Assembly: GCA_031269065.1 (NCBI GenBank)
Contig: JAIRWJ010000029.1
Span: forward strand, 1 to 6,518
Length of the DNA: 6,518 nt
Direction: 5' to 3'
From: Rickettsiales bacterium
GTDB taxonomy: Bacteria > Pseudomonadota > Alphaproteobacteria > Rickettsiales > UBA1997
Within the stretch, counting starts at the first letter, position 1. Every line of letters begins with the position of its first letter. Positions 6,301 to 6,518 of the stretch are shown in pieces. The notes beneath the pieces were generated by a model. It saw only the letters and a program-made list of their open reading frames with translations, was not told where the DNA came from and did not search any database. Made by a program: the position numbers and the translations under genes.

Positions 6301-6518
6301 AAGGACTGGGGGAGGAAAGAATGGAATTACAGGAGGAGGAGTTAGCGGAAAAAGGACGAGAAAATGATGAAAAAAAAGGAGCAGAAGAAAATAGAAAGAA
6401 AGAAGAAGAGAAGAAAGAAGAAGAGAAGAAGAAAAAAGAGAAGGAGGAGAGAAAGGAAAGGAGAAAAGAGAAAAATAAGAATAGAGAAAAGATAGATGAG
6501 GAGGAAATAGAAGAAATG
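213..6518 (+). CDS. Giant secreted helical-repeat protein, function unknown (N-terminal 2,102 residues; 3' end beyond window)
   Basis: One frame is open for 2,102 codons without a stop and runs off the right edge. The start is the first ATG after the in-frame TGA at 126-128 and is followed directly by a signal peptide, which supports it. After the signal the protein is largely predicted helix by eye, with repeated Leu-x-Trp-Leu segments (W131, W643, W944, W1322, W1616, W1925) and Pro-x-Trp segments (W1142, W1358, W1410, W1813, W1970). Charged linkers lie at about 283-318, 745-802, 997-1035 and 1450-1480, and a K/E-rich tail starts near 2023. Several N-glycosylation sequons (for example N239, N508, N1260, N1268) fit a secretory route. 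No hydrophobic stretch after the signal is long enough to be a confident membrane span. No catalytic motif was recognised. Known background: microsporidia carry families of secreted proteins with K/E-rich C-terminal regions. Membership of such a family is my inference only. A scaffold, surface or host-directed protein is possible. Confidence 0.93.
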   Translation, partial: MSTRNRIFATFSLLFLSLTLPISINYRGTVLASSLGGKKQGSPRDNSGDHRKDAQVLEKDILELIVKFLNKKISAEEMKSIGELARLVAIMISSVNLEFDRRDHTAEPTPHITRLRELLRDMHQGFRDLDWLDDFILEIGLACHELVICTVANFDDFILTIGSVERLYSSTYEAYKNFVKIGKRDVPDLFDMLASSLKSIIESILSENAMSDEERIRLVEMSRASSKSLSSARLLSNKNATDGEKYMKKLAETSRASSKPLLSTKLPSSVNLNDVVSHSPAKPEENDWRKNIREETKKKLAELEKKFRDRKKEKEDDKLIELDVTRNKRSKETVLKLINVIICVLVRENLEWSHISTYVYANSGFERMTTCAPIVHRIVYFISAIKIMLSKLDVAPRTGTEPDGTGQNADSSGFGTEATFRQKLAGINSDFGKLMDSLDELNNMIWANSPTLSNPLAALNNFLHSLFLIFCSISELDEHLAYSKRKYLSNVLRFYMLFAMKYLYRNGNATSFSENFLKLIGQKIGMEHVKIVLGDLFIGYLDTENLDIASHGLNIEALPVPLDTLGPLCAENIRDRILRFLGNVLKIEPMAYEILNLELFAQSIEHLISLLKNNPLTSNDIFNSRFHALLKSYILDSNDTLDWLEKLIFEIDDMCVEMEKCPARVPYGNMPEILDVRQSVLAMNQIFIDYYYEGRPESVSPPRKPINGLNLFILHTFLRMYKKTYGRQLPMMLTPKELLDLKGQLNSVSQSVGEPTLSGMKFAEKAKEPNSVGKTKAGPASANHKSPSAARKESEISKNLKRCTAFLERTENRVFSILSSIFIKSHGEQKLRTIAKIIMDEFEFVVSYLLDPKTIPGKSTEELEVISKLSFEVMWLLEKVDGGKSEFGHGELGPLIHWLSYVYTSLLGSEGEILQKDYLRNGLLQVLIFSIDSLGMTPGFRLEWVENIAHLFYSTMIANRMGRKFLSKDQITILLTIGEQRPSIFFGESGQILSISTESGKKSKRKKKDKNPEVTDLSGIGDTGTEKTSGVRSEIDLERIRLKILDLIYHILFVRQIMSYDHIGYDALATSIVLLIAAIEPELPESTKNPERHYRNDTLATPIVFLGSAVKIKSLEPAQNSRPTAKIWEETGHGGIFGTPIWAHIVAMLDIFGKINIVTTDKALNSEFKLKKLINILGTTAKAIERMDINPKSRIVQKYKVNMFSLYLKFVGKYLELGGASDIQLEYTDLDIPSEVGSSVALNPLSRFSGASMLKFVMENLSKNPTLNITIMEGRKIRRFVELLATLVYKLESSLSLFDINLYFCFSSILKNTFPNSDDLNWLKKFIYILGLFMSKNTECMNNLSKILGSVSITNPEWLTTKVIDDFSSAGTNDTYGSKEEETDLMTLLRIISVNYAIFSLRYLSEAPSWILILGPKSGYKRSLEVLNLVEERRGFFIHTDLRKEFLDMKRQFQVASRDKENSKIEKDKIAKIKDELRLDIINRFISKGKIPHILYDDDVESTVNPVVDELFYIRKTLYGLEPIKPIIDTEIAKIVEEVDIIINLYLNTSSLSGSNRNGLKGIITWLSSICLNIRDKLSTSINVLLIDKLYEYHMKTLTSYAFFVQNNLDSEVLEWLTSSFKVLFKANMGLSTEDNELTKLCSLLKKGGSGWSSVMESEPIHNILVRDTQTLKIYMLNLFQKILPNDFKTKASDKDVDYMGKFLDDIIAELSNMNEIIKYCGKIALADPKKSPKYTEKALNVHEWFVLYAGMLNIGSNRPEFDDIVYWIFEFATELLEGSDSVSTGIFVKLLIKIESSYSSLITKYNLHRPVWMDEVASILESDGLITNEDTASLGVEVYSYSYSGFFGKKNVRRTLERFFNKNTEGKTVSLEKLSRIIGKFTDSVVCLVSIMKTSRVTERDSSALVRFYSILKNRTPSSSNLEWLFGLVQDIVLFRKQFNFSVEIRSLVFDFCQQCIVPILGHWTDPEWILTLERGDILHVDSMNSINLTLKKHKVLVRILQTVLKSSTEQFDTDEQLDSGEKTHKHEKGLGEERMELQEEELAEKGRENDEKKGAEENRKKEEEKKEEEKKKKEKEERKERRKEKNKNREKIDEEEIEEM
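435..626 (+). repeat. Protein repeat block 1 (residues about 75-138, landmark W131)
   Basis: Two hydrophobic helices (one containing GELARLVAIMISSV, the next THITRLRELL-like in pattern) lead into LDWLDDFILEIG, with the tryptophan at residue 131. The same order, helix, variable loop, helix, then Leu-acidic-Trp-Leu helix, recurs downstream at W643, W944, W1322, W1616 and W1925. The match is in hydrophobic pattern and the Trp landmark only; the copies have diverged far beyond DNA similarity. Confidence 0.5.
609..698 (+). repeat. Short in-gene duplication of the DDFIL-x-IG segment, 66 bp apart
   Basis: DDFILEIG at 609-632 and DDFILTIG at 675-698 are separated by exactly 66 bp (22 codons), in frame. 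They share an uninterrupted 14-base identity (gatgattttatttt). The two segments sit within or just after the Leu-x-Trp-Leu helix of block 1, so the duplication seems to have added one helix or hairpin. It could be chance convergence on an Asp/Ile-rich helix, but conserved phase and spacing favour duplication. Confidence 0.55.
864..1017 (+). repeat. Tandem in-gene duplication, 96 bp unit (shared core SRASSK)
   Basis: Bases 864-900 and 960-996 match at 34 of 37 positions. All three differences are T in the first copy and C in the second. The offset is 96 bp, or 32 codons, so the frame is kept. The copies read LVEMSRASSKSL and LAETSRASSKPL. Weaker similarity continues on the 3' side to about 921 and 1017 (both reach a Leu-x-Ser segment), and both are preceded by a charged stretch ending in a basic residue before Leu. 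The region is Ser/Lys-rich and likely a flexible linker after block 1. The good DNA identity shows this is a recent duplication compared with the large repeat blocks. Confidence 0.85.
1059..1166 (+). other. K/E-rich coiled-coil-like linker (residues about 283-318)
   Basis: About 36 residues are dominated by Lys, Glu, Asp and Arg, including KKKLAELEKKFRDRKKEKE, with Leu and Phe at spacings compatible with a short coiled coil or a single charged helix. It separates the Ser-rich duplicated region from the next hydrophobic helical block. Its composition is close to that of the tail starting near 6279. Confidence 0.6.
1935..2159 (+). repeat. Protein repeat block with landmark W643 (residues about 575-649)
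   Basis: Hydrophobic helices (around FAQSIEHLISLLKNN, then a variable loop and RFHALLKSYI) precede SNDTLDWLEKLIFEID, with the tryptophan at residue 643. The order and spacing match the blocks ending at W1616 and W1322. A weaker copy without the tryptophan may lie just upstream, where NNFLHSLFLIFCSI leads to FSENFLKLIG with F516 in the Trp place. Confidence 0.5.
2445..2618 (+). other. Low-complexity Ser/Lys/Ala linker (residues about 745-802)
   Basis: This stretch lacks the regular hydrophobic pattern of its flanks and is rich in Ser, Lys, Ala, Gly, Pro and Glu, for example KTKAGPASANHKSPSAARKE. It lies between the W643 block and the W875/W898/W944 block and looks like a disordered interdomain linker. 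The reading frame stays open through it, so it is not an obvious unspliced intron. Confidence 0.6.
2820..3062 (+). repeat. Protein repeat block with Trp triad W875/W898/W944 (residues about 870-950)
   Basis: Three tryptophans are spaced 23 and 46 residues apart: MWLLEK, IHWLSYVYTSLL and RLEWVENIAHLF. The same spacing recurs at W1745/W1768/W1813 (23 and 45), and in the W1566/W1616 block (50, with Ile1543 at the first position). Between the second and third Trp lies a hydrophobic helix (NGLLQVLIFSI) in the same place as in the other copies. About 40 residues after W944, RPSIFF stands where later copies have Pro-x-Trp. Confidence 0.6.
3201..3317 (+). other. Lys-rich then Gly/Thr-rich linker (residues about 997-1035)
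   Basis: A basic cluster (GKKSKRKKKDK) is followed by a polar Gly/Thr/Asp stretch and then a return to amphipathic helix at ERIRLKILDLIYHILF. It separates the W944 block from the next. The basic cluster resembles a nuclear localisation signal, but in a protein with a secretory signal it is more simply a charged spacer; a role after delivery into a host cell cannot be ruled out. Confidence 0.55.
3408..3527 (+). repeat. Short in-gene duplication of the D-x-LAT-x-IV segment, 93 bp apart
   Basis: DALATSIVLL at 3408 and DTLATPIVFL at 3501 are 93 bp apart (31 codons), in frame. Over the first 27 bases they differ at six positions, mostly transitions. The similarity fades after about ten residues, so this is either an old tandem duplication or part of a hydrophobic helix repeat. 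The period is nearly that of the 32-codon duplication near 864. Confidence 0.5.
3975..4196 (+). repeat. Protein repeat block with landmark W1322 (residues about 1255-1328)
   Basis: Helices around RRFVELLATLVYKLESSL and NLYFCFSSILKNT lead to DDLNWLKKFIYILGLFM, with the tryptophan at residue 1322. NPEWLTT follows 36 residues later (W1358), and a further Pro-x-Trp (APSWILIL, W1410) comes 52 residues after that. This is the clearest example of the order helix, helix, Leu-x-Trp-Leu helix, then Pro-x-Trp. Two glycosylation sequons (N1260, N1268) lie in the upstream loop. Confidence 0.6.
4560..4652 (+). other. Lys/Asp/Glu-rich linker (residues about 1450-1480)
   Basis: A run of alternating Lys and acidic residues (for example RDKENSKIEKDKIAKIKDE) has Ile/Ala spacing compatible with a charged helix or coiled coil. 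It stands between the W1322/W1358/W1410 block and the W1566/W1616 block, in the same role as the linkers near 283-318, 745-802 and 997-1035. Confidence 0.55.
4824..5078 (+). repeat. Protein repeat block with W1566/W1616 (residues about 1538-1622)
   Basis: GIITWLSSICLNIRDKL with W1566 is followed by a hydrophobic helix (INVLLIDKLYEY) and then EVLEWLTSSFKVLF with W1616, 50 residues on. The place 23 residues before W1566, which is Trp in two other copies, is Ile1543 here. GSGWSSV (W1652) follows 36 residues after W1616, the same spacing as W1322 to W1358. Confidence 0.6.
5430..5672 (+). repeat. Protein repeat block with Trp triad W1745/W1768/W1813 (residues about 1740-1820)
   Basis: HEWFVLYAGML, VYWIFEFATELL and RPVWMDEVASIL carry tryptophans spaced 23 and 45 residues apart, nearly the spacing of W875/W898/W944. 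Between the second and third is a hydrophobic helix (IFVKLLIKIESSY), matching NGLLQVLIFSI in the earlier copy. The third Trp is in a Pro-x-Trp context, as in the W1970 and W1358 segments. Confidence 0.6.
5784..6146 (+). repeat. Protein repeat block with W1925/W1970 (residues about 1858-1978)
   Basis: Hydrophobic helices around KLSRIIGKFTDSVVCLVSIM and ALVRFYSILKN lead to SNLEWLFGLVQDIVLF with W1925. DPEWILTLERGD with W1970 follows 45 residues later, the same spacing as W1768 to W1813. DPEWIL here and NPEWLT at W1358 are the most alike of the Pro-x-Trp segments. After W1970 one more amphipathic helix (KVLVRILQTVLK) precedes the charged tail. Confidence 0.6.
6279..6518 (+). other. K/E-rich low-complexity tail (residues about 2023-2102, continuing past the window)
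   Basis: From about residue 2023 the composition changes abruptly to Lys, Glu and Arg, with almost no aromatic or large hydrophobic residues after residue 2045. Runs such as NRKKEEEKKEEEKKKKEKEE predict a long single charged helix or coiled coil. Whether this is the C-terminal tail or another interdomain linker, like that at 283-318, cannot be seen because the window ends inside it. Confidence 0.8.
6393..6475 (+). repeat. 83-base uninterrupted homopurine tract
   Basis: No C or T occurs on the + strand from 6393 to 6475; the flanking pyrimidines are T at 6392 and T at 6476. It is the consequence of AAG/GAA/GAG/AGA codons for Lys, Glu and Arg. Mirror-like GAA and AAG repeats make the tract prone to replication slippage and to triplex formation, so its length may vary between strains. 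No separate function is implied. Confidence 0.9.

Noticed and set aside
1..6518. CRISPR arrays, insertion sequences, tRNA or rRNA genes
   Set aside because: No regularly spaced identical repeats, no terminal inverted repeats with a transposase frame, and no tRNA-like cloverleaf or rRNA signature were seen; nearly all bases are accounted for by one coding frame.

Overview
The window is dominated by one gene. Reading the + strand in frame 3, there is no stop codon from the ATG at 213 to the last base at 6518: 2,102 codons, with the 3' end outside the window. I read every line of sequence in that frame and found no interruption. The product starts with a clear signal peptide. The rest is a long, mostly helical, tryptophan-punctuated protein with lysine/glutamate/serine-rich linkers, ending in the window in a highly charged K/E tail. 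I do not recognise it as a named protein family.

Organism: the window suggests a compact, intron-poor genome of a single-celled eukaryote. The evidence is a very long intronless gene, a start codon only about 20-125 bp after the previous reading frame ends, no Shine-Dalgarno sequence, moderately low GC, a classical secretory signal, and K/E-rich low complexity. My best guess is a microsporidian of the Encephalitozoon/Ordospora type, where large families of secreted proteins with K/E-rich tails are known. A piroplasm-like apicomplexan is a second option, and a bacterium with giant repeat proteins cannot be excluded without a search.

Layout: bases 1-193 probably hold the 3' end of an upstream gene on the same strand, in frame 2, with an in-frame TAA at 86-88 and a TAG at 191-193. 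A six-codon mini-ORF (196-216) stops on the start codon of the giant gene. Bases 213-6518 are the giant gene: signal peptide (residues about 1-32), first helical block, a serine-rich tandem duplication, a K/E coiled-coil-like stretch (about 283-318), then successive helical blocks separated by charged linkers (about 745-802, 997-1035, 1450-1480), and the K/E tail (from about 2023).

The main result is a hidden repeat. A motif of the form Leu-x-Trp-Leu, or a close variant, recurs at W131, W643, W944, W1322, W1616, W1768 and W1925. It is usually preceded by two hydrophobic helices and, in the later copies, followed 36-45 residues on by a Pro-x-Trp motif. The copies are too diverged to show at DNA level. 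Three short, recent-looking tandem duplications inside the gene (22, 32 and 31 codons) suggest that it still grows by local duplication.
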